From contig NZ_FOIU01000004.1 in NCBI RefSeq assembly GCF_900111495.1, positions 1 through 64,000 on the forward strand: a stretch of 64,000 nucleotides of DNA, written 5' to 3'. The position numbers and the translations under genes were made by a program. Within the stretch, counting starts at the first letter, position 1. Every line of letters starts with the position of its first letter. Under the pieces are notes generated by a model, which worked only from the letters and a program-made list of their open reading frames with translations, did not search any database and had not been told where the DNA came from. This DNA is from Chryseobacterium wanjuense (GTDB lineage Bacteria; Bacteroidota; Bacteroidia; Flavobacteriales; Weeksellaceae). Shown here one piece after another: positions 1 to 9,406 of this stretch.

Positions 1-31
1 GTCTCATAGAGTTTTCTGTGAGACTTTTTTT
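1..31 (+). terminator. Rho-independent terminator of a gene left of the window
   Basis: A 9-bp stem (bases 1-9 with 16-24, one G-T pair) closes a 6-base loop and is followed by seven T residues. It would end a plus-strand transcript entering from the left. None of that gene is visible. Confidence 0.7.
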
Positions 32-60
32 ATGCACATACCCCAAAGATTTATCTTTGC

Positions 61-137
61 TAGATGCTAGATGCTAGATGCTAGATGCTAGATGCTAGAT
101 GCTAGATGCTAGATGCTAGATGCTAGATGCTAGATGC
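61..137. repeat. 11-copy perfect heptamer tandem repeat (TAGATGC)
   Basis: Eleven exact copies of TAGATGC run head to tail over 77 bp, with a partial TTGC just before them. No reading frame uses the array. Perfect identity suggests recent expansion and probable length variation between strains. Period-7 arrays also occur at 22921-22995 and 59763-59863, so this may be one member of a genome-wide class. Confidence 0.95.
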
Positions 138-142
138 GCGGG

Positions 143-225
143 GAGCTCCGGAGGAGCGACCTGTTAATAGCCGAGGAATGTAATGTTTGGAGAGATTAGC
201 CCTGTAGGGGTGACCTGTAATAACA
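143..225. repeat. Two copies of a short palindromic (REP-like) element
   Basis: Copy 1 (143-171) has the stem GCTCC/GGAGC followed by GACCTGTTAATAGC. Copy 2 (197-225) has the stem CCC/GGG followed by TGACCTGTAATAAC. The shared tail GACCTGT(t)AATA and the compensated change in the stems show that they are diverged copies of one hairpin element. Such extragenic palindromes are common in flavobacterial genomes. No transposase is nearby. Confidence 0.7.
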
Positions 226-235
226 ACAATCGTAT

Positions 236-442
236 TTAATGTTGCATATGGAAATTAAAAAAAAAAACGAATAAGGAATGAGTAGTTTTGCTAGTGATAA
301 TTAAATGATTTGTTATTGTGAGAAGTAATCTTATGAATACATACAGACCTTCTACATTATCAATGCAAGCCTTTTTTTCTTCAGAATAATTCTCAATAAA
401 AATTTTCTTTTGGCATTCGTTTTTAAATCTATTTTTTTTCAT
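236..442 (-). CDS. Possible small hypothetical protein (68 aa), doubtful
   Basis: Open frame of 68 codons from an ATG at 442. The N-terminal half is lysine-rich and the C-terminal half hydrophobic (RLLLTITNHLIITS). No family is recognised, no clear ribosome binding site or promoter is visible, and the DNA is AT-rich enough for this to be a chance frame. It could be a tiny one-TM protein or spurious. Confidence 0.2.
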   Translation of the reverse strand: MKKNRFKNECQKKIFIENYSEEKKACIDNVEGLYVFIRLLLTITNHLIITSKTTHSLFVFFFNFHMQH

Positions 443-706
443 CAATTAGCATTTTTGTAAATTCTTAGGCGCTATTTTTTTATAGTGAATAAATTTTTAA
501 ATGTTTAATTATGAGATGTTTTGAGGGAATCAAACAGAATGAAATGATATTTTCATTTAAAATTTTTATTTTATCACAAAAATGTGATTATTTTTATTCA
601 TATTTTTTAATCGAATAATTTATAAAGAACTTAAAATTAAATATGGTTCTAAATTATTTGTTAAAACTTATTAAAATATTGCTACGTATATACCAAATTG
701 CTTTTT
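443..706. other. AT-rich intergenic region before susC
   Basis: About 260 bp, very AT-rich, with long T and A runs. It must hold the promoter of the SusC/SusD operon, but no exact TAnnTTTG element with a spaced TTTG was found. The nearest resemblance is around 651-660. No RNA gene was seen. Confidence 0.4.
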
Positions 707-3613
707 ATGAGAAAAATAACTTTTAAGATTGGACTACTCCAGTCCACATTATTCTGTTTGGGGTTGTATGGCCAAAACAGTGACTCTATTAAAACAACAA
801 AGATCGACGAAGTCGTAGTCACTGCGTATGGCGTAAAAAAAGAAAAGAAAGCTCTCGGATATTCTTTCCAGGATGTAAAAGGTCAAACACTTGTAGATGC
901 TAAAGAAACGAATGTGACCAATGCTTTAGTAGGAAAAGTTGCCGGACTACAAGTGATAAAAGGAGGCTTTGGACCTGCTTCATCTTCAAAAATTAATCTA
1001 AGGGGTCTTAATTCTTTTAAAGGAGACAATCAGCCTCTAATTGTCGTTGACGGAGTTCCACTGAGTAATAATTTAGGAACAAAGCCTAAACAAAATGATG
1101 GTTATTACAATAATGACTTTTGGAATCCTGATCTGGATATGGGAAACGGCCTGAGTGATATCAACCCCGATGATATTGAAAGTGTTTCTGTCCTTAAGGG
1201 TGGCGCGGCTTCGGCTTTGTATGGCTCAAGAGGTGGAAATGGTGTTATTTTAATTACTACAAAAAGTGGTAAGAGAAAAGGAGGCTTAGGAATTACCTAT
1301 TCTACGAGTTTAGGATTTGAGACAATTTTTATGAAGCCTGATATGCAGCATAGCTTTGCTCAAGGCAGCAATGGAGTTGCAAACCCGCCAAATGATCCTA
1401 ATGGCACAACTTCCTCATGGGGACCTGCTTTTGCAGGATCTGATATGACTGTTTACGATAATTTGAAGAGTTTTTTTAAAACCGGGATTAATTCACAACA
1501 CACTTTAAGCTTTCAGGAAAATTTGGGAGAAGGCTCCAGCTTGTATACTTCGGCGAATTATTTACATGATAATAGCCAGATTCCAAATTCGAAATACGAG
1601 CGGTTTAATTTTATGGCTAAAATGAATTCAACATTCGGAGCCAATAAAAGATGGACGTCTGAAATGAAAGCTCAGTATATCAGCACAAAGGCTAATAACA
1701 GACCTTCCGGAGGAAGTGGAGATGGGAACTATTATCCAAGAATTCTTCTCATGCCACAGAATATTGATATCAATGATTATCGTGAAGGGCAGATGCAAAA
1801 TGGCGTAAATTCCCGCTGGATTACCTCAAACGGAATCAATCCTTACTGGTCGGCCTATAATAGTCTTAATTCAGATAAAAAAGACAGGTTTTTATTAAAC
1901 GGATATCTTAAATATCAATTCAACGACTGGCTGAGCGCCGATGTGAGATTAGGAACGGATTTCTATTCTCTGAATGCAGATGCAAAAGTATGGACAGGCT
2001 CTTCCCGCAAGAACTCTTATGGAACAAGTGAAGAAAAGTTTTATGAAAATAATTATATTACAAGTCTGACGGCCAAAAAAGATAACTTATTTGGAAAATG
2101 GGGAGGCTCGCTTTCGGTATATGGTCAGATGATGGAAAGTCGAACTAAAGCTATTTACTTCTCAACACAAAACCTTATTATCCCAAATGTATTTAGTGTA
2201 GATAATACAAGTGATCTTGCTGCGGTGGCTACCAATGAGGTAGATTTTAGAAAAAAGATCAATTCCGTATTTGCGGCTGCTGAAATTAATTATGACGGCT
2301 ATTGGTATATTAATGCTACAGCTAGAAATGACTGGTCTTCAACCTTAAATATTGAAAACAGATCTTATTTTTATCCCTCAATAAGCACTTCCTTGGTCTT
2401 AACGGAAATGTTGAATAAATTAAACGGAACCACATCTAAAATTTTAACCTTCGCCAAATTACGTGCAGCATACGCGGTAACGGGAAACTCCTTAAATCCT
2501 TATGAGCTTTATAATACCTATACTCTTTCTACAGATCCCAACGGTCATATTATCTTGAGCAGAAAGAAGATATTATATAACTCAAATTTACAGGCAGAAA
2601 AGCTAAAGACCTTTGAAGTAGGGGCAGATCTTAAATTCTTTAACAAGGTTTCTTTGGATGTAAGCTATTTTAATAATAATGCTACAGGCCAATTGATAGA
2701 CCTTCCTATGAACCCTCTTTCTGGGTATGAGCAGGCAAAAATAAGTTCCGGAGGATTGCATAATAGTGGAATTGAGGTTGTTTTAAATACAGATATCTTT
2801 AAAAAAGAAAACTTTATCTGGAATATTAATGCAAATTTTTCTAAGCTTAAAAGTATAATCGATAAAATTGACGGCACTGTTTCGAAATATCCTTTGGCTG
2901 GTTTTGACAATGTCGGAATTTTTGCTGAAGTGGGAAGACCTTACGGAGCTATTTATGGAACAAAGTTTTTAAGAGTAGAAGATGTGAATAGTCCTTACTA
3001 TGGGAAACTTATTGTCGATCAAAATGGATTGCCGCAGGCAACACCCGACCAGCATTATTTGGGAGATCAATCTCCTAAAGCTTTGTTTGGGTTTACAAAT
3101 AGTTTTGTAATTAAAAATTTTGGTCTTTCTTTTTTAATTGATGGAAGAATTGGAGGTGAATTTTTCTCAGCAACCCAATCTGCATTACAAAGAGTCGGAC
3201 TTGCCGAAGATACGGCTCCGGGAGGAAGACGCGATAATATCGTACTGGATGCAGTCGTACAGGGCGGCAGTGGTTATACGGCAAATACCAAAGAAATCAC
3301 TCAACAGGATTATTGGACTGCTGTCACAACAGGAAATCTTGGAATTACGGAACAAAATATTTATGATGCCACCAATATCCGGCTTAGAAATGTACAATTA
3401 TCCTATAATTTTCCAAAAAGTATTTTTGAAAAGCTGGCCTTACAAAGTGCTAAAGTTGCGTTCACTGCAAATAATGTATGGATGATTTATAGTAAAGCAA
3501 AAGGCGTAGATCCGGAATCTGTATTTGCCATAAATTCTAATGCTGTAGGATTTGAAAACCTTGCATTTCCTACAACGAGATCATATTTATTTACTATTAC
3601 ACTAGGATTTTAA
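707..3613 (+). CDS. SusC/RagA-type TonB-linked outer-membrane transporter
   Basis: TonB-dependent nutrient transporter of the SusC/RagA family, which forms an outer-membrane barrel with a SusD lid. The ATG at 707 is preferred over an in-frame TTG at 698 because it directly begins a signal peptide (MRKITFKIGLL, ending near LYGQ). The mature N-terminus reaches the conserved EVVVTAYG segment almost at once, followed by a plug domain (LRGLNS, PLIVVDGVPL, SVLKGGAASALYGSRGGNGV) and a barrel that ends in an aromatic residue (TITLGF). At 968 aa it is shorter than many SusC proteins because it lacks the usual N-terminal carboxypeptidase-regulatory-like domain. The susD partner starts 21 bp downstream. 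No neighbouring enzyme indicates the substrate. Confidence 0.93.
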   Translation: MRKITFKIGLLQSTLFCLGLYGQNSDSIKTTKIDEVVVTAYGVKKEKKALGYSFQDVKGQTLVDAKETNVTNALVGKVAGLQVIKGGFGPASSSKINLRGLNSFKGDNQPLIVVDGVPLSNNLGTKPKQNDGYYNNDFWNPDLDMGNGLSDINPDDIESVSVLKGGAASALYGSRGGNGVILITTKSGKRKGGLGITYSTSLGFETIFMKPDMQHSFAQGSNGVANPPNDPNGTTSSWGPAFAGSDMTVYDNLKSFFKTGINSQHTLSFQENLGEGSSLYTSANYLHDNSQIPNSKYERFNFMAKMNSTFGANKRWTSEMKAQYISTKANNRPSGGSGDGNYYPRILLMPQNIDINDYREGQMQNGVNSRWITSNGINPYWSAYNSLNSDKKDRFLLNGYLKYQFNDWLSADVRLGTDFYSLNADAKVWTGSSRKNSYGTSEEKFYENNYITSLTAKKDNLFGKWGGSLSVYGQMMESRTKAIYFSTQNLIIPNVFSVDNTSDLAAVATNEVDFRKKINSVFAAAEINYDGYWYINATARNDWSSTLNIENRSYFYPSISTSLVLTEMLNKLNGTTSKILTFAKLRAAYAVTGNSLNPYELYNTYTLSTDPNGHIILSRKKILYNSNLQAEKLKTFEVGADLKFFNKVSLDVSYFNNNATGQLIDLPMNPLSGYEQAKISSGGLHNSGIEVVLNTDIFKKENFIWNINANFSKLKSIIDKIDGTVSKYPLAGFDNVGIFAEVGRPYGAIYGTKFLRVEDVNSPYYGKLIVDQNGLPQATPDQHYLGDQSPKALFGFTNSFVIKNFGLSFLIDGRIGGEFFSATQSALQRVGLAEDTAPGGRRDNIVLDAVVQGGSGYTANTKEITQQDYWTAVTTGNLGITEQNIYDATNIRLRNVQLSYNFPKSIFEKLALQSAKVAFTANNVWMIYSKAKGVDPESVFAINSNAVGFENLAFPTTRSYLFTITLGF

Positions 3614-3634
3614 CACCAAACAAAAATTGAAACA

Positions 3635-5530
3635 ATGAAAAAATATATCTTATCCTTTCTTGCAGTAACGGTACTTTCTGTTTCATGTAATGATTTTGAA
3701 GACATCAACAACGATCCGTTTTCCGTAGATATTAATAAAGCTGAACCTGAATATTTTTTAAATAATTCAATTCTCGGGGCACAGCAAGACCCCAATATTG
3801 CAGAACGTGTTTTTGTTTTATACTGGAAAACTGCAGCAAGACAACATTTGACAACCGGAATTGCGGGAGGGACATACGATGATTCATGGACTTCAGAATA
3901 CTGGAAATATATTTCAGAATGGCTTAATAATGCAAATGCAGCGATACAAATAGCTAATGAGAAAAAAGCACTCGGTCAAGGCAAACCTTATTATGACAAT
4001 ATTATTCAGGTTTCCCGAATTTGGAGGGCTTATTTAATGAGTGAATTTTCCGATAACTTCGGGCCACAGCCAATTCAGGCATTTCAGGGTACGAATCCTA
4101 CTTTTAATTCTGAAAAAGAAGTGTATTATTTTATTTTAGATGAATTAAAGGATGCAGCCGACAAAATGGATCTTAACCAGGCTGCTCCCTCAAATCCCAA
4201 TGCTTATGATATGGTGTATGGTTTTAGCTGGGGAAAATGGGTAAAATATGCCAATTCCATGAGAATGAGAATTGCAATGAGAATTTCAGAAGTAGATCCT
4301 GTAAAAGCAAAAACCGAGTTTGAAGCAGCTGCCAATTCCAATATGTTCATCGCTTCAAGCACTGATAACTTTACGGTGGCCGAAAAGCCAGGATGGGATG
4401 CCTTAACGGGCGTAATGTCCAGAGAATGGAATTCCCAGATTTTGTCGGCAACTCTTAATAATATTTATATTGGCTTAGGGGGAATTAATACTACCAGTCA
4501 GTTACCTGCAGCTCAACATCCTGCTGTAAAAGCTGCTGATTATGTAGGAATAAAATACGATCAGCAATTCACCACAATGACGAACGATCCTAGCGCGGGA
4601 TATTGGCTGGATGGGCTTCCCAACAAAATTGATCCAAGAGCTTATAAAACTTTCTATATTCCCGGAGATCTTACCAATCCTATTTATTCTCTTTATCCCA
4701 CTTATACCAATGAGGCCACAACCAATTATGGCAATCTTACTTTTGCAGATAATTCTCAGATAACAATTAATACCGTAAATACCTGGAATGCTTATACCAT
4801 TGGAAACTGGGGAGTGAAAGGACAAAGGAACGGATTAAGAAATGTAATAGGCTGTATGCCGGCTTTAGGAAAACAATATAGAGAAAGTAAAAATTCCAGG
4901 ATATTTTTTGCAAGCTGGGAATCTTATTTCCTTATCGCTGAAGCGGCTCTGAAAGGATGGGCAACACCCATGAATGATGAAGCAGCTTACAACAAAGGTA
5001 TTCAGGATAGTTTTACTTATAATAATGTTTCACAGTTTTACGGGCAATACATTGCTTCTACAGACTATAACAGGGATGGGACATCAGTTGCGTACAATCA
5101 TACAACGGAGCCGGGAGCAAGCCATACCATGCAGTATAAAGATCCGTCAACTAATAATTTAGTTTCTGTTGAAATTAAATATCCTGTCAATACCATTTAT
5201 AAAAACGGAGCCTTTAAAAATGATAAATTAACAAAGGTTATTACTCAAAAATATATTGCCAATATGCCTTGGCTGCCTTTGGAATCCTGGAGCGATCATA
5301 GAAGACTGGGACTTCCGTTCTTCGAAAATCCTGCCATTGAAGCTCCGTTGGTGAATTTACCGAATCTGAATGCTGGAAATTATATGACCAATTCAATTAA
5401 AAATTTCCCTCAAAGATTAAGATATCCGAGTACTTTCAGAAATACGGATCAGACAGGTTACGATAAAGCCGTCCAACTTCTCGGAGCCGAAGATGCTGTT
5501 CTTACTCCGCTTTGGTGGGCAAAACATTAA
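3635..5530 (+). CDS. SusD/RagB-like outer-membrane lipoprotein
   Basis: Surface lipoprotein that captures substrate for the SusC transporter encoded just upstream. The signal peptide ends in a lipobox (LSVSC, mature N-terminus CNDFEDINNDP), the usual SusD-like_2 beginning, with TPR-like helices over the first half (WLNNANAAIQIANEK, IWRAYLMSEFSDNFG). The length of 631 aa is on the long side for the family. The C-terminal region keeps the SusD signature of a QKYIANMPW helix, a WSDHRRLG stretch and RLRYPS before the end. A strong terminator follows at 5565, so the SusC/SusD pair is a complete two-gene operon. Confidence 0.93.
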   Translation: MKKYILSFLAVTVLSVSCNDFEDINNDPFSVDINKAEPEYFLNNSILGAQQDPNIAERVFVLYWKTAARQHLTTGIAGGTYDDSWTSEYWKYISEWLNNANAAIQIANEKKALGQGKPYYDNIIQVSRIWRAYLMSEFSDNFGPQPIQAFQGTNPTFNSEKEVYYFILDELKDAADKMDLNQAAPSNPNAYDMVYGFSWGKWVKYANSMRMRIAMRISEVDPVKAKTEFEAAANSNMFIASSTDNFTVAEKPGWDALTGVMSREWNSQILSATLNNIYIGLGGINTTSQLPAAQHPAVKAADYVGIKYDQQFTTMTNDPSAGYWLDGLPNKIDPRAYKTFYIPGDLTNPIYSLYPTYTNEATTNYGNLTFADNSQITINTVNTWNAYTIGNWGVKGQRNGLRNVIGCMPALGKQYRESKNSRIFFASWESYFLIAEAALKGWATPMNDEAAYNKGIQDSFTYNNVSQFYGQYIASTDYNRDGTSVAYNHTTEPGASHTMQYKDPSTNNLVSVEIKYPVNTIYKNGAFKNDKLTKVITQKYIANMPWLPLESWSDHRRLGLPFFENPAIEAPLVNLPNLNAGNYMTNSIKNFPQRLRYPSTFRNTDQTGYDKAVQLLGAEDAVLTPLWWAKH

Positions 5531-5564
5531 TGATAAACTAAGCTACAGAATTTTTTTTTTCAGG

Positions 5565-5599
5565 AGTCCTTTTCAATTTTTTTGAAAGGGACTTTTTTT
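5565..5599 (+). terminator. Rho-independent terminator after susD
   Basis: A 12-bp stem (5565-5576 with 5582-5593, one G-T pair) is followed by at least six T residues. It lies between the convergent susD and pilin-like operons and touches the last codon of the minus-strand gene. Confidence 0.85.
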
Positions 5600-6125
5600 A
5601 AAGCGCACTTATGGTAAAAACAACCCTGCTGTTATAAGTAGTTGCCGGAATAGTTACTGAAACACCGGATAATTCCAGCTGAACAGGGATATTGGTATAA
5701 GAAGCAAGCGCTACAATCGCCTGAATTCTGAATAACTCAACATCCGTCGTCAAGGGAACTGTGATATATATCGTTCCTCCCGTAATAGAGCATGTGAGAC
5801 AGGCTGTTGTTCCGTTTCCGGTTCTTCGGGCATGCAAAATCAGATTGGAATTCCAGGTAGGATTGGCCTCATAATGAACAGACACTTTTCCGCTCCCTAA
5901 CAATAATGGAACACTTGCCGCCAACAAAATTTGATTGGTCGCACTTTCATAAGTTCCTGTATAATTGCTTCCGGCTTCTGTAATCGATGGGATGGTTACT
6001 GTCCAATTAGTTCCGCCGACGGTGAGTGTCCGTTGTGATTGTAAATGACAAAATGAAATCAAAAGCACAAAGAATGCACTTTTCACGAAAAATTTAGTGT
6101 TAAAAAAATAGGTTTTAAGCTTCAT
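5598..6125 (-). CDS. Small secreted beta-rich protein, last gene of usher-like operon
   Basis: Exported 175-aa protein of unknown family. After a signal peptide ending near LQSQ the mature protein is rich in Thr, Val, Ile and Asn with alternating polarity, typical of an all-beta fold. It has one close cysteine pair (ACLTCS). Its C-terminus (VVFTISAL) resembles the last strands of the two pilin-like proteins of the operon (TYTISDN, TYTITE), although the body differs. The start lies 12 bp after the preceding stop. By position and sequence it could be a minor or tip subunit of a surface fibre. That is inference. Confidence 0.6.
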   Translation of the reverse strand: MKLKTYFFNTKFFVKSAFFVLLISFCHLQSQRTLTVGGTNWTVTIPSITEAGSNYTGTYESATNQILLAASVPLLLGSGKVSVHYEANPTWNSNLILHARRTGNGTTACLTCSITGGTIYITVPLTTDVELFRIQAIVALASYTNIPVQLELSGVSVTIPATTYNSRVVFTISAL

Positions 6126-6137
6126 TTTAAATCATTT

Positions 6138-6671
6138 TTATTCGGTGATGGTGTATGTGATGACGACCGGAGTATTTGTCCGAGCCGATAAATTGGCGTA
6201 CGTATTTGCAGATAAAGTAATGGTCAGTCGATGTCCGTTATTGGCGCCGGTTCCGGTGAAGGCTCCTCCGATTCCGCTAATGATGGTTTGCGCAGTGGTG
6301 GTCAGCGTTACCTGAGCCGAAGGGGTTCCCAGTGTTCCTCCCCCCGATCCGGAAGCTGTTGCCGCCTGAATCTTTATATCAATTCCTGGAAGAACTTGGT
6401 TAATAGAAGCTGTAATTCTCCTGGAAAGCCCTCCCGGAGCAATAGCAGAAGTATAATTGATCCATTTTGCAGTATTGGCTGCAGGTGCAGTGACGGGTCT
6501 TCCTGCATCGGTGGGTGCTACAAAATTTATAGCGATGGTTCCTGCGGGTTCTACGTCCATGAGTGTCACAACGGGCAAGGTTACAGCAACAGTCCGGTTT
6601 CCTGTGGTTTGTGAAAATATTGTACAGGAAAAGCCTAAAAAGATTAAAAATAATAATTTGAATAATTTCAT
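6138..6671 (-). CDS. Pilin-like secreted protein B (paralogue of 10296-10874)
   Basis: Secreted 177-aa protein with a signal peptide ending near TIFSQ. It is clearly paralogous to the first gene of the operon, sharing TVxVxxPxVxLxDxEP at the mature N-terminus, a W-x-N-Y motif (KWINYTS), GTLGTPSAQ, QTIISGIG, a GANNGH block and a final TYTIT strand. The N-terminal segment alternates polar and hydrophobic residues, as does the C-terminal strand. Pilins assembled by donor-strand exchange have the same layout. The ATG overlaps the stop of the usher-like gene by 4 bp, so translation is probably coupled. Role as a fibre subunit is inferred; a spore-coat-U or DUF4402-type fold is the main alternative. 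Confidence 0.6.
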   Translation of the reverse strand: MKLFKLLFLIFLGFSCTIFSQTTGNRTVAVTLPVVTLMDVEPAGTIAINFVAPTDAGRPVTAPAANTAKWINYTSAIAPGGLSRRITASINQVLPGIDIKIQAATASGSGGGTLGTPSAQVTLTTTAQTIISGIGGAFTGTGANNGHRLTITLSANTYANLSARTNTPVVITYTITE

Positions 6672-9406
6672 TTCCGCTTTTTTGTTTCGTTGTAACTTAC
6701 TTTTATGGTTTCCTGTTGATATTTTACTTCTGTTTGCTGCTTAATGACATGTATGGTTAATTTTTTTATTTCAGAAGGTTTTAAATTAAATCGAAATTCA
6801 TCAATCGGAATTTTATACCTTTTGTCCAATCCGTTTCGGTAGATTTTCACTTTCCATTCTCCAGGACGCAGGTAGGTAAAATCAAAATTTTCTCCGATCA
6901 CCGCCATTTTACGATAAGTTTGATCACCGTTTGAGGCTTCGATAATAAGGTTTTCTTTCTTTTTCTTATCTTTTTTAATAGCAAGTTGCGCAAAGCTCGC
7001 CTGGTTTTCAGAATATTGGATATTTCCTTCAATATTGGCTGCACTGGTCAATCCGAAATTGAAAATATTTTCTTTTTCGGTAAGAACTAACGAGGCAGGA
7101 ACATTTACATCCGGAATATCACCGATTTCCGTTGTAGACCGATCCATTTCTAAAACATAATCTCCCGGAATCACATTTTTAAATATAAAATTTCCGCTTC
7201 TGTCTGTGATGGATAAATGATTTCCCAGCATGAGCCGGATGCCGTCGACTTTTTTCACACCAAGATTTTTAATATTTCCTGAAAGCGTCGTGTATTCTGC
7301 AATTTTCTGTGTCGGAACATTCATGCGCAAGGTGTAACGCAGGGAGAAAATAAAATCTTTATTTCCCAATTCTCCACGCTGCAAAGTATATCTTCCGGAA
7401 AGATCAATTTCATGACCGCGAAAAATCTGTTGATGAAAAAGTATTTCAAAAAGATTCCGGTCGGTATAATAATCTTCAGGCATATAATTGTTCTGATAAA
7501 ATAAGCTGAAACTTGTTGTATCTGAAAATCTGCTTAAAATTCTTGCACCATAATATACCTGCTTCTGGTTTTGCAATTGATACCGTGAAGTAATCGCATA
7601 GCTTCCATATATATTAAATGAAGTTTTAAATTTTTCAAAGCCAATATTCGCGGTATAAAAACTCGAATTCCCGGAAAATCCCGTTAAATAATTGTCGGTT
7701 TTTCCAAATTGCCCTTCCAGATTCAACTGGAAAATCCCAATTTGCTGGTCTATACTTACCTTAAAAAAACGTTCTTTATAATCAAATTCTTTGGGCATCA
7801 AACGGTCTTCATATCTTTGAAATCCGTTGTAAAGCATGACAGAACCACTTTTCATGTATCTGTACTGAATTCCGTATTGTAAGAATTTCCGGTAAGGAGC
7901 CGCCAAAAATAGGGTGTCGCGCTGAAAATTTCTGGCGTCCTGAACATACGTCGCAAGTACATTTATTTTCTTTGAAAGGTTGTACTGAAGATTTCCGTTG
8001 AAAGTACTGGTATTGTTAAAATATCCTGCATATTCCGGACTGGCTTTCATGTACATCACATTCCCGCTGATCTTTTCAAAACTCGCAATAGCCTGAAGCA
8101 TGAATGCATTTCCGTCTGTTTTATCTGTTTTGCTGTAAGAGGCTTCCCCAGAAATCTCAAAATTTTTCGTCAACTGAAATTTTCCGGCAACATAGGGCAA
8201 ATGGGCATTGGAATCCAATCTGAAATTTGAAAAACTTACATCTACATTCTCTGTTCTTGGGATTTTGTATAAATATCCGGTGGTAATTTCCGATTCTTTA
8301 GCAATTTTAAATTTTGAATACACATTAAATTCATCTTTAATATCCCTGAAAAATCTGGGATGATTGTAAAAACCGCCAAAACTTATTTTTTTTAAATCAA
8401 AACGAATTTCTGCGCCGCGACCATACCTTGCATATTCCGTTAAAAACGAAGATGAATAATTTTTATCTCCGAGATGAACAAAGAAATTATCTCTCTTATA
8501 ATTCACAAAATATTCTTCGTATTGGGTGAAAGAATTAAATTCTACCGGATTTTTCGTTATGGCATGGAACTCAAGAAGATTTTTATTGTCTTTGTCTAAA
8601 CTTCCTTTGCCGTAAATTTCACCCTGAAAACCATCGTCATATTCACCGCGGTTTCGCATTCCGATGAAAGAAATCGAAGCTGCCACCGGAAATCTGTGAA
8701 AAATATCTTCTTCAACAGGTTTTACCGAAATGATTTTCACACTTGTATACGCTGTCTGATTTTCCGAAGGGTTATCAAGTGAGTATACCGAAAGATTTAG
8801 GTTTTGATATTCATTTTTTCCTAAATCCGGATTGGTGATTTTATTGATAGTAATTATTTTACTTTCTCCGGGAGGAAGTACTAGTGAAGTATTTTCTTCA
8901 ACAACGGCATTTTTACTTTCAAGGATTAAATTTTCAGAAAGATTTCCGTTATTTTTTAATAAAAAAGTAGCTTTAATGGTTTCTCCTGCTTTTACAAATT
9001 CTGGATAATGTAAAGTTGTCAGGGAAATTTTTCTCGTACCTGAAACAAAAAACGCTGAACTTTTAACGAATTTTTCACCCGTATTTTTTTCAATTCCACT
9101 TAAAAACACAGAATATTTTCCTTGCGGAGTTTCTGTTGCTATTTTTAAAGGAACAATATAAACACTTTTTTCATTTGCTGAAATTTTCAATTCTCCATTG
9201 GTAAGAATCGGAGTGATATGTGAGCTTGATGTCTCGACTTTCAGGTCATAGATTTTACTTTCGGGAGCCGTATTTTCTATCGTAAAGGAAATAGAGGTAG
9301 AGGTTCCCGGCAGCAGACTATCTTTTTTGTTGACAAAATCTTTTTTTTGAGCAAAAATTAGTACTGGGAATAGTAAAATAAGATATAAAATCCAATTTTT
9401 AATCAT
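6668..9406 (-). CDS. Usher-like outer-membrane protein with Ig-like N-domains and C-terminal domains
   Basis: Secreted 912-aa protein (signal peptide ends near LIFAQ). Visible order: two Ig/NEW3-like beta domains at about 25-120 and 125-228 (SISFTIENTAPES, KAGETIKATFLLKNNG); a long barrel-like region at about 235-695 with many aromatic, alternating strands; a carboxypeptidase-regulatory/CNA-B-like domain at about 705-785 (ITDRSGNFIFKNVIPGDYVL); and a last beta domain at about 790-890. Fimbrial ushers have a comparable plan (periplasmic N-domain, barrel, C-terminal Ig-like domains), but no classical usher signature is recognised. It overlaps the chaperone-like gene by 8 bp and the pilin-like gene by 4 bp. 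Function as a secretion pore for the small subunits is inference. Confidence 0.6.
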   Translation of the reverse strand: MIKNWILYLILLFPVLIFAQKKDFVNKKDSLLPGTSTSISFTIENTAPESKIYDLKVETSSSHITPILTNGELKISANEKSVYIVPLKIATETPQGKYSVFLSGIEKNTGEKFVKSSAFFVSGTRKISLTTLHYPEFVKAGETIKATFLLKNNGNLSENLILESKNAVVEENTSLVLPPGESKIITINKITNPDLGKNEYQNLNLSVYSLDNPSENQTAYTSVKIISVKPVEEDIFHRFPVAASISFIGMRNRGEYDDGFQGEIYGKGSLDKDNKNLLEFHAITKNPVEFNSFTQYEEYFVNYKRDNFFVHLGDKNYSSSFLTEYARYGRGAEIRFDLKKISFGGFYNHPRFFRDIKDEFNVYSKFKIAKESEITTGYLYKIPRTENVDVSFSNFRLDSNAHLPYVAGKFQLTKNFEISGEASYSKTDKTDGNAFMLQAIASFEKISGNVMYMKASPEYAGYFNNTSTFNGNLQYNLSKKINVLATYVQDARNFQRDTLFLAAPYRKFLQYGIQYRYMKSGSVMLYNGFQRYEDRLMPKEFDYKERFFKVSIDQQIGIFQLNLEGQFGKTDNYLTGFSGNSSFYTANIGFEKFKTSFNIYGSYAITSRYQLQNQKQVYYGARILSRFSDTTSFSLFYQNNYMPEDYYTDRNLFEILFHQQIFRGHEIDLSGRYTLQRGELGNKDFIFSLRYTLRMNVPTQKIAEYTTLSGNIKNLGVKKVDGIRLMLGNHLSITDRSGNFIFKNVIPGDYVLEMDRSTTEIGDIPDVNVPASLVLTEKENIFNFGLTSAANIEGNIQYSENQASFAQLAIKKDKKKKENLIIEASNGDQTYRKMAVIGENFDFTYLRPGEWKVKIYRNGLDKRYKIPIDEFRFNLKPSEIKKLTIHVIKQQTEVKYQQETIKVSYNETKKRK

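Noticed and set aside
61..137. CRISPR array
   Set aside because: Units are 7 bp with no spacers; it is a simple tandem repeat.
3138..3485. Plus-strand open frame of 115 codons inside susC
   Set aside because: Lies in another frame fully inside a clear SusC barrel coding region.
6231..6614. Plus-strand open frame of 127 codons (and 6457-6744)
   Set aside because: Ser/Gly/Arg-rich shadow of the pilin-like gene on the other strand, without family features or start signals.
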